A stretch of DNA of 64,000 nucleotides from Rhinopomastus cyanomelas (GCA_013400115.1 VXBP01003670.1:35105-99104); one strand, 5' to 3'. Shown: positions 34,814-46,310, numbered from the stretch's first letter. Translations and numbers: made by a program. Notes: a model not told the origin generated them from the sequence alone.

Positions 34814-34987
34814 GGGATGGGCCAGCCACAACTTCCTTGGGTAAACTGTTCTAGCATCTCTCCACTCTCATAGGAAAGAGTTTGTTCCTCTTGTCCAACC
34901 TCAATCTTCCCTCTTCAAGTCTGGAACTCTTTCCCTCTGTCCTCTTGCTACCACTCATGTCAAAAGCCCTATCCCAGCTCTCTTGTA
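34813..34987 (-). mobile_element. CR1 LINE internal fragment, group IV, without 3' end
   Basis: Begins at 'ggggatgggccagccacaac' and contains 'ttgtccaacctcaatcttcc', 'caagtctggaactctttccc' and 'ctatcccagctctcttgta'. The outer 3' third seen in the copies at 37,111 and 16,259 is absent. It abuts the group I copy directly, so the older group IV copy was probably cut by the younger insertion with loss of its 3' part. Confidence 0.88.
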
Positions 34988-35585
34988 TTTGTATATTGAT
35001 GTGTCCATGTGAAACAAAGCTCCTGAAACATGTGCAAGTGATTTAAAGCAAAGTGTTTATTTTCTTTAAAAATCTGTTCTTTCCCCCTCCTCTCTCATCT
35101 TCAGCGCTTGGAGAATCAGTCTTCTTTAAATCACCCCCCTGTCCTGAACTCATCGTTTAAAACACTTTATGTTACTGTGTGATAATGTGGAAATGAGCCA
35201 AAGAAATGTGTTTCCACTGCATGACGGGACGCTGGCATTGGCAGCGGGGTGTAGGTGATGTGTCTAATGTGTGTCACGCTCAGTGGTGGCGCGGAGCAGC
35301 CCACTTCATGGGTGGCAGTGGGGCTGGCTCGCTGGTTCTTGTAATGGGGATTTTTAAGTGATTGCAGACTTACCCTGGGAAAATCATGGTAGAGATTATA
35401 ACAGAGACTCTGAGAAGCGTGGATGTTGTTTGTCAGGGTTTCTCAGCAAGTTCTAGTTCTACAGTCCAGATACTTGCAGGCAAGAGCGTGGTATCTACTG
35501 CTGCAGTAGAGCTTTTGGAGTCTGCAAAGCAGAGGTCAAGGCTGTCTTTGCTGCAGGACATACTCCTGTCCAGCGTTTTACTACT
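34988..35585. other. Non-coding unique sequence
   Basis: No feature recognised. A 121-codon frame (35,362-35,727) runs into the next CR1 and its first half has no motif. Confidence 0.5.
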
Positions 35586-35952
35586 TCTTCAGCCTAGAGA
35601 AGAGGAGAGACCTTATAGCAGCTTCCAATATGTGGAAGTGGCCAGTAAGTCAGCTGGAGGGGGGCTTTGTACAAGCATTTGTAGTGATAGGATATGGAGA
35701 AATGGCTCTAAGCTAGAAGAAGGGTGATTTAGATGAGATCTTAGAAGGAAATTCTTTACAGTGAGGGTGCTGAGGTCCTGGAACAGGTTGCTCAGGGAGG
35801 TTGTGTCTGTTCCATCCCGGAAAGCGTTCAAGGCCAGGTTGGATGTGGCTGTGGGCAACCCGGTATGGTGAGAGGTGTCACTGCCCATAGCAGGGGGTTG
35901 GGACTGGATGATCTCTGAGGTCCCTTCCAACCTAAACTGTTCTATGATTCTG
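35586..35952 (+). mobile_element. CR1 LINE 3' fragment, group V
   Basis: Carries 'cagcctagagaagaggagag', 'cagtgagggtgctgaggtcc', 'gttcaaggccaggttggatg', 'gagaggtgtcactgcccata' and 'gcagggggttgggactggat', and ends 'cctaaactgttctatgattc'. The duplicated block described below starts inside this tail (35,925). Confidence 0.92.
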
Positions 35953-37977
35953 ATTCCTTGTGTAGATATTTTAACTTTTGCCTTCTGGGTGTTCTGCTTA
36001 TAGGTCCTGCAGAGAGCAAAGAGGAGCATTTTTTAAGGTGATCATACACAGGAGCAGAAGGGGCATCAGGGGAAAGCAGGTTTGCTCAGCTTAGATCAGC
36101 TAGTGGAGGGGATGGTAAATAAAAACCAGCTTTCAGGAGGGACTTGGTTTAGATTAGCACCTGGGCAAGATGACAGGCTTGGAATTCAAAGTTGAGAGCA
36201 AAGAAGCTTCAGAATTGCAGAACAGTTCTTTCCTATTCAGCTTTACTCATTAGTTTTCTGCCCACTGGCATTTGTTACTGCTAAATAATCATCTGTCACA
36301 TCAAACTAAATGGTTAATAAATCCAGGTGTTATCATAAGCTACAGTGAAATGGATGATGGTTGTGTAGCAGGGCAAAAGCTCCACAGTTTATACAGCTAA
36401 TCCTTTCACTGTGAAAAGATAAGTAAATCCCACTATATAATATGAAATAGAACAAAAAGGGGCTATGGTACGAAACCCCCCAACTTTAACAAATATTTAT
36501 TTATTTATTCTTAATTACATAGTTTTTAAGAAGGTTTTCTGATTTGCTTGGATCTCACCTTGATTCTTCTAACTTGTCAAAGATCAAGCACTTCACATAT
36601 GATCAAAGAGTAATTTTTTTATCACTTTATTGTAACTGAAGTCTTGATCAATGCAGATTAACTTCTTTACTCCAAAACCTTAAATATTTGGAATAGGATG
36701 GAAGTGACAGCCATCATTTAAGGCCAAGAAAAAGGATTGCATCTTTTCTTTGGTGCTGGCCAACAGGGCTTTCCAGGTAACCTATAGTGATTTTCCATGA
36801 GTAGACAACAAATCTAGAACAGAAAGTAATAGCAATGTCAGTACCTGATTTAATCAGTCTCATTTCAATGGTTCTAGTTCTAATGAATCCAATTTTACCT
36901 AATTAAAGAAAAAATAGCAGCTTAATCTGTCATTGCATTGGGGAAAATAGTGTGTAATCCAACAGTCATCTTTTGGAAAAAATCTCAAAATTGAGTTTGC
37001 TTGGGGCCAGAGGGAATCAAAAGTCTTCCTCTAAGAAAAATTCATTACTGCAGAGAACCTAAGGTCTTTGCAGTGGGCGTTTAGTAATCTCTGCCTTTGT
37101 TTTCCAAGGAAACACAGAATGACCAGGCTTGGAAGGGACCTTAAAAATCATCTAGTTCCAGCCCCCCTGCACTGGCAGAGACACCTGCACTAGATCAGGT
37201 TACTTGGGGCCCAAATCAACCTGGCCTTCAACACTGCCAGGGATGGGGCAGCCACAACTTCTTGGGCAGCTTGTTCCAGCATCTCCCCACCCTCAAAGCA
37301 AAGAATTTATTCTTCAGGTCCGACCTCAATCTCCCCTCTTCAAGTCTGGAACCTTTTCCCCTTCTCCTCTTGCTATGAACCTGTGTCAAAAGCCCTCTCC
37401 TAGCTTTCTTGTCATCCCCCTTCAGAGATTGGAAAGCTTCTGGACGGTCACCTAGGAGGCTCCTCTTCTCCAGGCTGAGCAATGCTTTACGCAGTGTAGG
37501 TTGTCTCCCTGTGGCTCATCTGAATGAAATAATAAGGGGTCTTTCTATTTGTCTTTATATCTTTGTGCTGCCTAACACAGAGATTACCTCTGGGCGTGGA
37601 GATGACAACCATTACAAGGGAGCTGCTTAGGTCCCTCATGGGGAATGCATTGTTCCACTGCGTTTGTCCTCATTTGGACTTCCAGGGTGCAGTTGGGGTG
37701 TCTAATTGGAGGTGTCATGTCTGAGAGGTGCTTCTTGTTGGGTGAGCCAGTTAGGAAAGTCGCACAATGCTTGGCACTGAGTTGCTTGACCAGTGACCTT
37801 CTTAAGGGAACTCTCCGACCTTTCTGTAGGAGCTTGATCTGTCTCATAGTGGGATTCTTGTGCTTGAAGGGATTCTTGTGTTAGAATTCGTTAAGTTTAA
37901 CTCCTTCTGATGTGATTCTGAGATATAAAATGAGTGAAATATTTGGGGGTTGTATTGAAGTGAGGAGTTTGTACATA
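35925..37977. repeat. Duplicated block, copy A (2053 bp)
   Basis: Matches 38,301-40,354 over its full length with about eight single-base differences and one 1-bp deletion (near 37,261) by eye. It contains the last 28 bases of a group V CR1 tail, about 1.15 kb of unique sequence (35,953-37,110), a group IV CR1 copy (37,111-37,484) and about 490 bp more. It ends at a single N (37,978). The low difference rate and the N gaps suggest two alleles of one locus rather than an old duplication. Confidence 0.93.
37111..37484 (-). mobile_element. CR1 LINE 3' fragment, group IV (in copy A)
   Basis: Reads 'cacagaatgaccaggcttgg', 'gatggggcagccacaacttc', 'aatttattcttcaggtccga' and 'caagtctggaaccttttccc', reaching 'tctccaggctgagcaatg'. 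The minus frame 37,228-37,482 has the ORF2 blocks 'LSLEKRSLLGDR' and 'NKFFALRVGRCWNKLP'. A 1-bp deletion then shifts the frame, unlike the equivalent copy in B. Confidence 0.92.
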
Positions 37978-37978
37978 N
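37978..37978. other. Single-N gap
   Basis: One N joins the right end of copy A to the partial copy C. The sequence on its two sides is not contiguous in copy B, so it is a scaffold join. Confidence 0.9.
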
Positions 37979-38292
37979 TCCCCTCTTCAAGTCTGGAACC
38001 TTTTCCCCTTCTCCTCTTGCTATGAACCTGTGTTAAAAGCCCTCTCCTAGCTTTCTTGTCATCCCCCTTCAGAGATTGGAAAGCTTCTGGACGGTCACCT
38101 AGGAGGCTCCTCTTCTCCAGGCTGAGCAATGCTTTACGCAGTGTAGGTTGTCTCCCTGTGGCTCATCTGACTGAAATAATAAGGGGTCTTTCTATTTGTC
38201 TTTATATCTTTGTGCTGCCTAACACAGAGATTACCTCTGGGCGTGGAGATGACAACCATTACAAGGGAGCTGCTTAGGTCCCTCATGGGGAA
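37979..38292. repeat. Duplicated block, partial copy C (314 bp)
   Basis: Matches 39,709-40,022 without indels and 37,332-37,645 in copy A. At variable sites it agrees with B twice ('gtgttaaaag', 'ctgactgaa') and with A once ('tctatttgtc'). Its first 153 bases (37,979-38,131) are group IV CR1 in minus orientation. It is flanked by single Ns and ends in adapter-like sequence. Confidence 0.92.
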
Positions 38293-38300
38293 GATCGGAN
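38292..38300. other. Probable Illumina adapter remnant plus single-N gap
   Basis: AGATCGGA (38,292-38,299) replaces the genomic continuation exactly where copy C stops matching and is followed by an N (38,300). AGATCGGAAGAGC is the known start of the standard Illumina adapter. The match is only 8 bases, but its position at the breakpoint makes chance unlikely. Confidence 0.85.
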
Positions 38301-40354
38301 TTCCAACCTAAACTGTTCTATGATTCTGATTCCTTGTGTAGATATTTTAACTTTTGCCTTCTGGATGTTCTGCTTATAGGTCCTGCAGAGAGCAAAGAGG
38401 AGCATTTTTTAAGGTGATCATACACAGGAGCAGAAGGGGCATCAGGGGAAAGCAGGTTTGCTCAGCTTAGATCAGCTAGTGGAGGGGATGGTAAATAAAA
38501 ACCAGCTTTCAGGAGGGACTTGGTTTAGATTAGCACCTGGGCAAGATGACAGGCTTGGAATTCAAAGTTGAGAGCAAAGAAGCTTCAGAATTGCAGAACA
38601 GTTCTTTCCTATTCAGCTTTACTCATTAGTTTTCTGCCCACTGGCATTTGTTACTGCTAAATAATCATCTGTCACATCAAACTAAATGGTTAATAAATCC
38701 AGGTGTTATCATAAGCTACAGTGAAATGGATGATGGTTGTGTAGCAGGGCAAAAGCTCCACAGTTTATACAGCTAATCCTTTCACTGTGAAAAGATAAGT
38801 AAATCCCACTATATAATATGAAATAGAACAAAAAGGGGCTATGGTACGAAACCCCCCAACTTTAACAAATATTTATTTATTTATTCTTAATTACATAGTT
38901 TTTAAGAAGGTTTTCTGATTTGCTTGGATCTCACCTTGATTCTTCTAACTTGTCAAAGATCAAGCACTTCACATATGATCAAAGAGTAATTTTTTTATCA
39001 CTTTATTGTAACTGAAGTCTTGATCAATGCAGATTAACTTCTTTACTCCAAAACCTTAAATATTTGGAATAGGATGGAAGTGACAGCCATCATTTAAGGC
39101 CAAGAAAAAGGATTGCATCTTTTCTTTGGTGCTGGCCAACAGGGCTTTCCAGGTAACCTATAGTGATTTTCCATGAGTAGACAACAAATCTAGAACAGAA
39201 AGTAATAGCAATGTCAGTACCTGATTTAATCAGTCTCATTTCAATGGTTCTAGTTCTAATGAATCCAATTTTACCTAATTAAAGAAAAAATAGGAGCTTA
39301 ATCTGTCATTGCATTGGGGAAAATAGTGTGTAATCCAACAGTCATCTTTTGGAAAAAATCTCAAAATTGAGTTTGCTTGGGGCCAGAGGGAATCAAAAGT
39401 CTTCCTCTAAGAAAAATTCATTACTGCAGAGAACCTAAGGTCTTTGCAGTGGGCGTTTAGTAATCTCTGCCTTTGTTTTCCAAGGAAACACAGAATGACC
39501 AGGCTTGGAAGGGACCTTAAAGATCATCTAGTTCCAGCCCCCCTGCACTGGCAGAGACACCTGCACTAGATCAGGTTACTTGGGGCCCAAATCAACCTGG
39601 CCTTCAACACTGCCAGGGATGGGGCAGCCACAACTTCCTTGGGCAGCTTGTTCCAGCATCTCCCCACCCTCAAAGCAAAGAATTTATTCTTCAGGTCCAA
39701 CCTCAATCTCCCCTCTTCAAGTCTGGAACCTTTTCCCCTTCTCCTCTTGCTATGAACCTGTGTTAAAAGCCCTCTCCTAGCTTTCTTGTCATCCCCCTTC
39801 AGAGATTGGAAAGCTTCTGGACGGTCACCTAGGAGGCTCCTCTTCTCCAGGCTGAGCAATGCTTTACGCAGTGTAGGTTGTCTCCCTGTGGCTCATCTGA
39901 CTGAAATAATAAGGGGTCTTTCTATCTGTCTTTATATCTTTGTGCTGCCTAACACAGAGATTACCTCTGGGCGTGGAGATGACAACCATTACAAGGGAGC
40001 TGCTTAGGTCCCTCATGGGGAATGCATTGTTCCACTGCGTTTGTCCTCATTTGGACTTCCAGGGTGCAGTTGGGGTGTCTAATTGGAGGTGTCATGTCTG
40101 AGAGGTGCTTCTTGTTGGGTGAGCCAGTTAGGAAAGTCGCACAATGCTTGGCACTGAGTTGCTTGACCAGTGACCTTCTTAAGGGAACTCTCCGACCTTT
40201 CTGTAGGAGCTTGATCTGTCTCATAGTGGGATTCTTGTGCTTGAAGGGATTCTTGTGTTAGAATTCGTTAAGTTTAACTCCTTCTGATGTGATTCTGAGA
40301 TATAAAATGAGTGAAATATTTGGGGGTTGTATTGAAGTGAGGAGTTTGTACATA
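38301..40354. repeat. Duplicated block, copy B (2054 bp)
   Basis: The second complete copy of 35,925-37,977. It continues on the right without a gap into unique sequence (40,355 onward), as copy A continues on the left. The two copies therefore behave like the left and right halves of two overlapping contigs that were not merged. Confidence 0.93.
39487..39861 (-). mobile_element. CR1 LINE 3' fragment, group IV (in copy B)
   Basis: The same insertion as at 37,111-37,484. Here the minus frame 39,566-39,859 (97 codons) stays open through 'NKFFALRVGRCWNKLPKEVV' and the following block, because the 1-bp deletion of copy A is absent. Presence in both copies shows the insertion predates the split of the two haplotypes. 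Confidence 0.92.
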
Positions 40355-41933
40355 GTCCTTAGCTCTTGCTGAAGCTTCAGCTCTTGCTGAAACTAAGGAA
40401 AGTCCTTCAGCAAACCCTGTTTTCAATGATGGGTTTTTTCAGAAGTAAATCTTACCTCTCTATCCATTCCATCCCTCCAAGAGGAGATATTAGGTTACAT
40501 GACTTCTCCCTTCAGTTTGCAACAAGTCTCTTGTAATTTACCATCCAGAGCCCTTCATGGTTTGTTTTCCAGCTCCTGTGCAGACACAAGCACACAGGCA
40601 CTTCTAAATAAAATTATCCACACTAAAAATAAAAGAGATGGAGAAGAACTTCCAGCCTCCTGTAATGAAAGGGGGCTCACTTTTCTGCAGCGTTTGCCAC
40701 AGAACACTTTTGTTTGCGCACAGATATTGATTTCCTCGTCTTCAGAAGGTGGTTGTTTGTAATAAACACTGTGGTGAGCTGGTTTTGATCTGTTAACTTG
40801 GTACAGTGCAGTACTCTGGCTTCACTTAGTGAGGGCTTTCAGAGATCTTTTGTGATAGAACAGACACTGCAGTCCCGGATTAGCATTTCAGTGATGGGAA
40901 TATGATTACCAGTTTACATTTTTAAACTCTTATTTCTTTAACTTTAGGGGTAACAATGAGCTCTTCTGTAATGTGGGTCAATATGTGTCCTTGCACAGCA
41001 TGAAATTAGAGAGATGCTTACGAAAGGAAACTGAAGAAGTACATAGAGGCATTAGATTGCATCGCACATCCTGCAAATGCTTTGTAGCTATCGGGGTTTA
41101 GAACAAATAATGTAAATAGCCACATACAGGCAGATTTTAGCTGCTGTTTGTATTCTGTAAGTCATATAAGCAGGGAAATAGAATTGGAGGGTTGTTTCCA
41201 ATTGACCTTTAGGACAGATTATTGGGTTCTTTCTAGAGCTCTCCAACACAGCAGGGAGTATTAGCATCTATTAAGGACATAAGGTCCTGTAAACTTCACT
41301 CACACTTGCTCGTGATGGGAAAACCTCCCAGGCTGTGCTTTGGCTGAGTGAATCATTAGGGGAGAAGCAAGCCCTTATAAAAGCTCAAATGACTTTGATG
41401 TGTTCTGCATGTTGAGGTTGTTGCGGCATTATGTCTTGAGCTGAAGAAGGGGTTAATAACATTTGTGCTGCAGTTGGAAAAGCTCAGAAGTGCCACCACA
41501 TTTATATTTTATACTCATCTAGTAGAAAAATGTGCAGCGATGTGAGAAGGTGAGCACAATTAATAATGGAGGAGGACATTAGAAGAAGAAATCAAAGCCA
41601 CTTATATGCTTATGAACTTTTAATTAAAGATGCTTCAGCGCAGATCAGTGGAATTAATTCTGGTTTCCTTAATGGGCAGTAGTACCCCCTTGTTATTTGA
41701 CTGCAAATACAGATGGTAGTAAATGTAGGGGATGGGTGAAGCTGGAGGTTTATTCTATACTGAAATATTAAATAGGATAAAGTTTCAGTAAGGGCTGCAT
41801 AAGTGTAGGTACCCTTACACAGGTAAATGATGTCTCATTAAAAATTTAAGTGCCAAACATGCACAGCAGCTGTTCCATATGAGTAGGAATAGTTGCAGAC
41901 TTACGGAGCTGGAATGGGACTTCAGGTATCTGG
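40355..41933. other. Non-coding unique sequence, about 1.6 kb
   Basis: Starts with an 18-bp tandem duplication (40,361-40,391, 'agctcttgctgaa' twice). The remainder has only short frames (87 codons at 40,499-40,762) and an AT-rich, complex stretch at 41,500-41,870. No gene recognised. Confidence 0.5.
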
Positions 41934-42301
41934 GACGTGGGGCTGTTCAGCCTAGAGAAAAGAGGGATCCAGAGGAACTTTATAGCAGCCTTCCAGTACC
42001 TACAGTAACGCTGGAGAGGGGCTTTTTCACAAGAGACTCTAGTGCTAGGACAAGATGACTGGTTTCAAGCAAAAGAGAGGAGATTGAGATGAGATCCGAG
42101 GCAGAAATCCCTCCCTGTGAGAGTGCTGAGGCACTGGAACAGACTGCCCAGGAAGGTTGTCACTGCTCCATCCCTGGCAGTGTTCAAGGCTAGGTTGGAT
42201 GGAGCTGTGAGCAACCTGGTTTGGTGAAAGATGTCACTGCCCATGACAGAGGGATGGAACTGGTTGACCTCTGAGGTCCCTTCCAACTAAACCATTCTGT
42301 G
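41934..42301 (+). mobile_element. CR1 LINE 3' fragment, group V
   Basis: Shows 'gctgttcagcctagagaaaa', 'ggtttcaagcaaaagagagg', 'ctccctgtgagagtgctgag', 'gttcaaggctaggttggatg' and 'gatgtcactgcccatgacag', ending 'cttccaactaaaccattctg'. It is 5'-truncated, and the frame is broken. Confidence 0.92.
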
Positions 42302-43010
42302 TTCTGCATCCAGTTCCCATCTACCACTCAATCCAGACTGGGACTTCCACAGTTGCCTGCCCACAGCATCAGTGGTGACAGTGATGTAATTGCCATCAGG
42401 GGCGTTGGGTTTTCTGCTGTGCTTGTATTTATCAGTATATATTTCATTTTATTGTTACTATTTTTATTAAAGCACTTTTACTTTTCCAAAGCATAACTCA
42501 CTCTCCCTTATTCCCTTTCCCTTCCTCTTTGGGGAGGGATAGGGGTTAATAGCATCTGTTACTGGTCTAGCGGCCACCCCAACCCTATGCCTTGACAGGG
42601 CTCTTTATAGCATCTTCTGGTGCTTGTTCAAGCTGTACTAAAGGAATGGTCGTGGTATAGGGAAACTTCTTACTTCTTGTACTTTTGATGTCTTTTTATA
42701 ATCTTCACAGTGAACAACATGTCTTAATATCCCCATGAAACCACCATAAATGTTCTGTAAGTTGCAAATAAATTCTTAAACAGGCTTCAGTGTCCTACAC
42801 TGGTGAGTTGCACCAGTCCTTCGCTTTGCCTGCGGACAAGAAGTGATTCATTACTTACAAAGTGTGCTAGTGTATCTTGAGTAGAAAAGGCAGAAGCAAC
42901 TCCTCTGGCACCATGTGTAGCAACTCTCTTGGTGTGGCTCAGATTTCCAGTTTTTCTCTTCCCCCTTTCCCTCTCCACATCAAGAATGTGGGTAGTTCAA
43001 GAGGAATCAT
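42302..43010. other. Non-coding unique sequence
   Basis: Short frames of 63-65 codons only. No repeat recognised. Confidence 0.5.
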
Positions 43011-43560
43011 AACACAGAATGTCAGGGGTTGGAAGGGACCTCTGAAGATTATTGAGTCCAACCCCCCTGGCAGAGCAGGACCAACACTAAGACAGATCAC
43101 TCAGAAATGCATCCAGACAGAGCTGGAAGGTCTCCAGAGAAGGAGACTCCACAGTGTCTCTGGGCAGCCCATTCTAGTGCTCTGTGCTCCAGCCTGAAAC
43201 CATTGCCCCTTGTCTTATCACAAGAGCACAAGTGAAAAGAGGTTGTCCCTGCCTTCTTGACACCCAGCTATTACGGATCTGAAGATTTTACATCCCCTCG
43301 CAGTCTTCTCCTCTCCAGACTGAAAAGCCACAGGTCTCTCAGCCTTTCCTCGAAGGGCAGGTTTTCCAGTCCTTTCATCATCTTCATAACCCTCTGTTGG
43401 CCTCTCTCAAATAGATCTCTATCCCTCTTGAATTGGGGAGCCCAGAACTGGGTGCAATACTCCAGGTGTGATCTCACCAGGGCAGAGTATAGGGGGAGAA
43501 AAACCTCCCTTAATCTGCTTGGATGATGATGGAGAGTCAACTGCAGTACCCAGGGGCATG
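43011..43560 (-). mobile_element. CR1 LINE 3' fragment, related to group I
   Basis: The 3' terminus in reverse complement reads 'cacagaatgtcaggggttgg', then 'aagggacctctgaagattat'. The body includes 'aaggtctccagagaaggaga', 'cagcctttcctcgaagggca' and 'ctccaggtgtgatctcacca', and reaches 'gtacccaggggcatgggttt'. The minus frame 43,271-43,702 carries 'LVRSHLEYCTQFWAPQFKRD' and 'NLPFEERLRDLWLFSLERR'. The 3' part of ORF2 is shortened: the segment between the cysteine-rich middle and the C-terminal block is missing. It is head to head with 43,795-44,465. Confidence 0.92.
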
Positions 43561-43794
43561 GGTTTGTTCTGGCAGGTTGCCACAATTCACTTGCTACAAA
43601 AAATTCGATATTTATTTGAAAAACTCTGGAGTATGAGTAAGTGTCTGAACTAAACCTGTTACTTAACACTACTACAATGAAAAAAAAGGGGGTCATTTCC
43701 AAGATTTCTCAGTATTCCCTGTTAGTGAAATAGCAAACTCTCAAAAACTGTGCTTCTTTTTTACAATAATCTCAGGGTATTGACTTGTTTGAGA

Positions 43795-44465
43795 GCAGTG
43801 TAGGAGAAAGGGACCTGGGGCTCCTGGTGTCCAGCAGGCTGATCATGAGCCAGCAGTGGGCCCTTGTGGGCTTCCTGGGGTGGATTATAAGGGACGTGGT
43901 TTAGTAGATTGAGAAAGTTTCTCCTCCTCCTTTCCTCTGGCCTGCTGAGACCACATCTGGAATATTGTGTTGAGTTCTGAGCCCCCTCAGTTCCAGAAGG
44001 ACACAGAACTGCTTGACAGAATCCAGTGCAGAGCCATGAAGATGATGAAGGAAGTGGAACATCTCCTTGATGAGGAAAGGCTGAAGGAGCTGAGTCTGTT
44101 GAGCTTGGAGAAAAGGAAGCTGAGGGGTGACCCCATGATTGTTGATAAATATGGAAAGGGATGGTGTCAGGAGGATGGAGTCAGGCTCTGTTCAGTTGCG
44201 CCCAATGACAGGACAAGGGGCAGTGGGTGTGACCTGGAGCAGAGGAGGTTCCACATCAATTTGAGAAGGAATGTCTTCCCAGTGAGGGTGACAGAGCACT
44301 GGAACTGGCTGTCCAGGGAAGTTGTGGAGCAGTCTTCTCTGGAGACATTTAAAACTCTCCTGGCCATGTTCCTGTGTGATTTGATCTAGGGGATCCTGCT
44401 GTGTCAGGGAGATTGGACTAGATGATCTTTTGAGGTCCCTTCCAATCCCTGATGTTCTGTGATGT
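43795..44465 (+). mobile_element. CR1 LINE 3' fragment, group I, longest copy
   Basis: At about 670 bp it is the longest group I copy here. It starts upstream with 'gggacctggggctcctggtg' and 'gaccacatctggaatattgt'. The open frame 43,967-44,389 (140 codons) shows 'FQKDTELLDRIQCRAMKMMK', 'HLLDEERLKELSLLSLEKR', 'HINLRRNVFPVRVTEHW' and an intact C-terminal end, then the group I 3'UTR, ending 'tccctgatgttctgtgatgt'. The terminal octamers are reduced to one. Confidence 0.94.
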
Positions 44466-45986
44466 AATTATTTCCATTTTCAGGGTGTTAATGAATGTGA
44501 CAGGAAATGGAAATTGCTTCAGTTTCCCTTTCTAACAGTGAAGCTCCATGCCAGCAGTACTTTGTAGCTAAGATAGTGTAATTAATGGATTTAAAAACAG
44601 AAGGAGTGCTTTGAATTTCAAATTAAAATGTAAAGGTGCTTTGTGAAAACTCAGAGACAGTTGGATCGGTTGGCAGTGATGAAAAAACATATTCGTGTTG
44701 CCCCCAGGATGTTCAGATTAAGTTAATTTTACTTTATTAAAAAATGAAAAATAGAGCTTTTCATACATTGCTCTGCAATTCTGGAAGCACTGAGTGATAG
44801 ACCATTTTCCTTTTAAAGTTATGAGATTTATTAGAAATAGAGAAGGTGAATGAAGGAGATGATGCGTCAGTTACTGATAATTGGCATTTACTTTTCAGAT
44901 AAATCTAAGACCTTTCATAATGTTCATGGAAAAGTTTCTTTATTTGACTTACACTAAGAATTGATCTTTTTCTGCACACAGTTTCTTTTTTTATATAATT
45001 ATTTGTGGACTAGGGAGTGAAAAACTCTTTGGTTTAAGAAGCAAAAAGCTCTCAACTTGATCTCCTTGCTGTGGCACAGCTCCTTCTCGTGTATGTGGAA
45101 ATGTGAAGATGGGTCACAAATGGTATTTCTTATTCAGAAAGTTGTCTGTTTTTCCCGAAGTCCATCAGAAAACAGAACAAACCAGCATGATGAGTTGTAA
45201 GCACCTTTTGAACAACTTTGATGTCTTGTTTAAAAGGTAAATATAAAAATAACCCATTGTGTGTGACCTTACTTGTTGTGGTGGTAGGAAGGTGGAGAGA
45301 ACCTGGTGGTAGTTAACATCAAGATCACCACAGTTAGCAACTCAACAGACTAGGAGGCTTGAGCCTTTATGAATTATGTTGGAAAGACATAAATCATGGC
45401 TGGTTACCTCGTGAGGAATAACTCGCTCTATGGAACTCATTTTGACAGGGTTTACTGCGTTTCCGAAAGCAGCGAGACCTCTTTCATCTGACAGAGTCTA
45501 ACTTCTGTACTACAAAGGCTTGTAGAGTGTGTCTGATCTTCACTCTACACCTAGCAGGCCTGTCATGTTCCCCATGAAATATAAGCAAAGCAAAAGCTAA
45601 ACATCTGTGGCTTGAAATAAACTGGTTTCATTCTCATTACATTTCTCCCGCTGACTTGAGATACCTGGAAAGTGGCTCTTTGCATGGATTTGAGAAGTGT
45701 AAACATCTGAGTGTTGAAGATGCCCTGTTTGTGCTGTTGAAGCAATGCTAGAACATTGATATTGGGAATTTGGAGGTCCAGGAAGACCAGCATGTTATTA
45801 GAAACATAGGTTGACCTGAGTAAATCATTGTTTCAGTTGTGTATGAAATATCCAAGTGAGAATCATGCTGTAAAGTTCTAGAAAGCAGTTGGGTCTGCAG
45901 GTCCATTGCTGAAGGAGCCTACAAGTTATTCTGTGTGAAACACCCCAATGCCAGACATGTTTCCCATTGTAGTGAATGATGGAACC
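44466..45986. other. Non-coding unique sequence, about 1.5 kb
   Basis: AT-rich sequence without a recognised gene or repeat. A 10-bp inverted repeat (44,470-44,479 and 44,505-44,514) is probably chance. A 76-codon minus frame (45,563-45,793) has no motif. Confidence 0.5.
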
Positions 45987-46200
45987 ACAAAACCACAGAA
46001 CATTAGGGATTGGAAGGGACCTTGAAAGATCATCTGGTCTACATCCCCCCTGCCACAAAAGAATCACCTAGATCCAGTCACACAGGAACATATCCAGATG
46101 GGTTTTAAACATCTCCAGAGAAGGAGACTCTACATCTACCCTGTGCAGCCCCTTCCAGTGCTCTGTCACCTTGACTGTGAAGAAGTTCCTTCTCTGCTGA
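45987..46200 (-). mobile_element. CR1 LINE 3' fragment, group I
   Basis: Reads 'cacagaacattagggattgg', 'aagggaccttgaaagatcat', 'gatccagtcacacaggaaca' and 'aaacatctccagagaaggag', stopping within the 'gaagaagttccttctctgct' block. It is a short 5'-truncated copy. Confidence 0.93.
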
Positions 46201-46310
46201 AGACAGTAAAGCTGTTCTGATACTCTCTGGCTGAGGGACTGACTTGACCACTTGCTGCTTCCATGCAGACAGCTGGTCATTCCTTTCAAGAGCTTGTTGA
46301 AAGTGAGTTA

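Noticed and set aside
35925..40354. True segmental duplication carrying a regulatory cassette
   Set aside because: Allele-level identity, N gaps at both joints and an adapter remnant make an assembly artefact far more likely.
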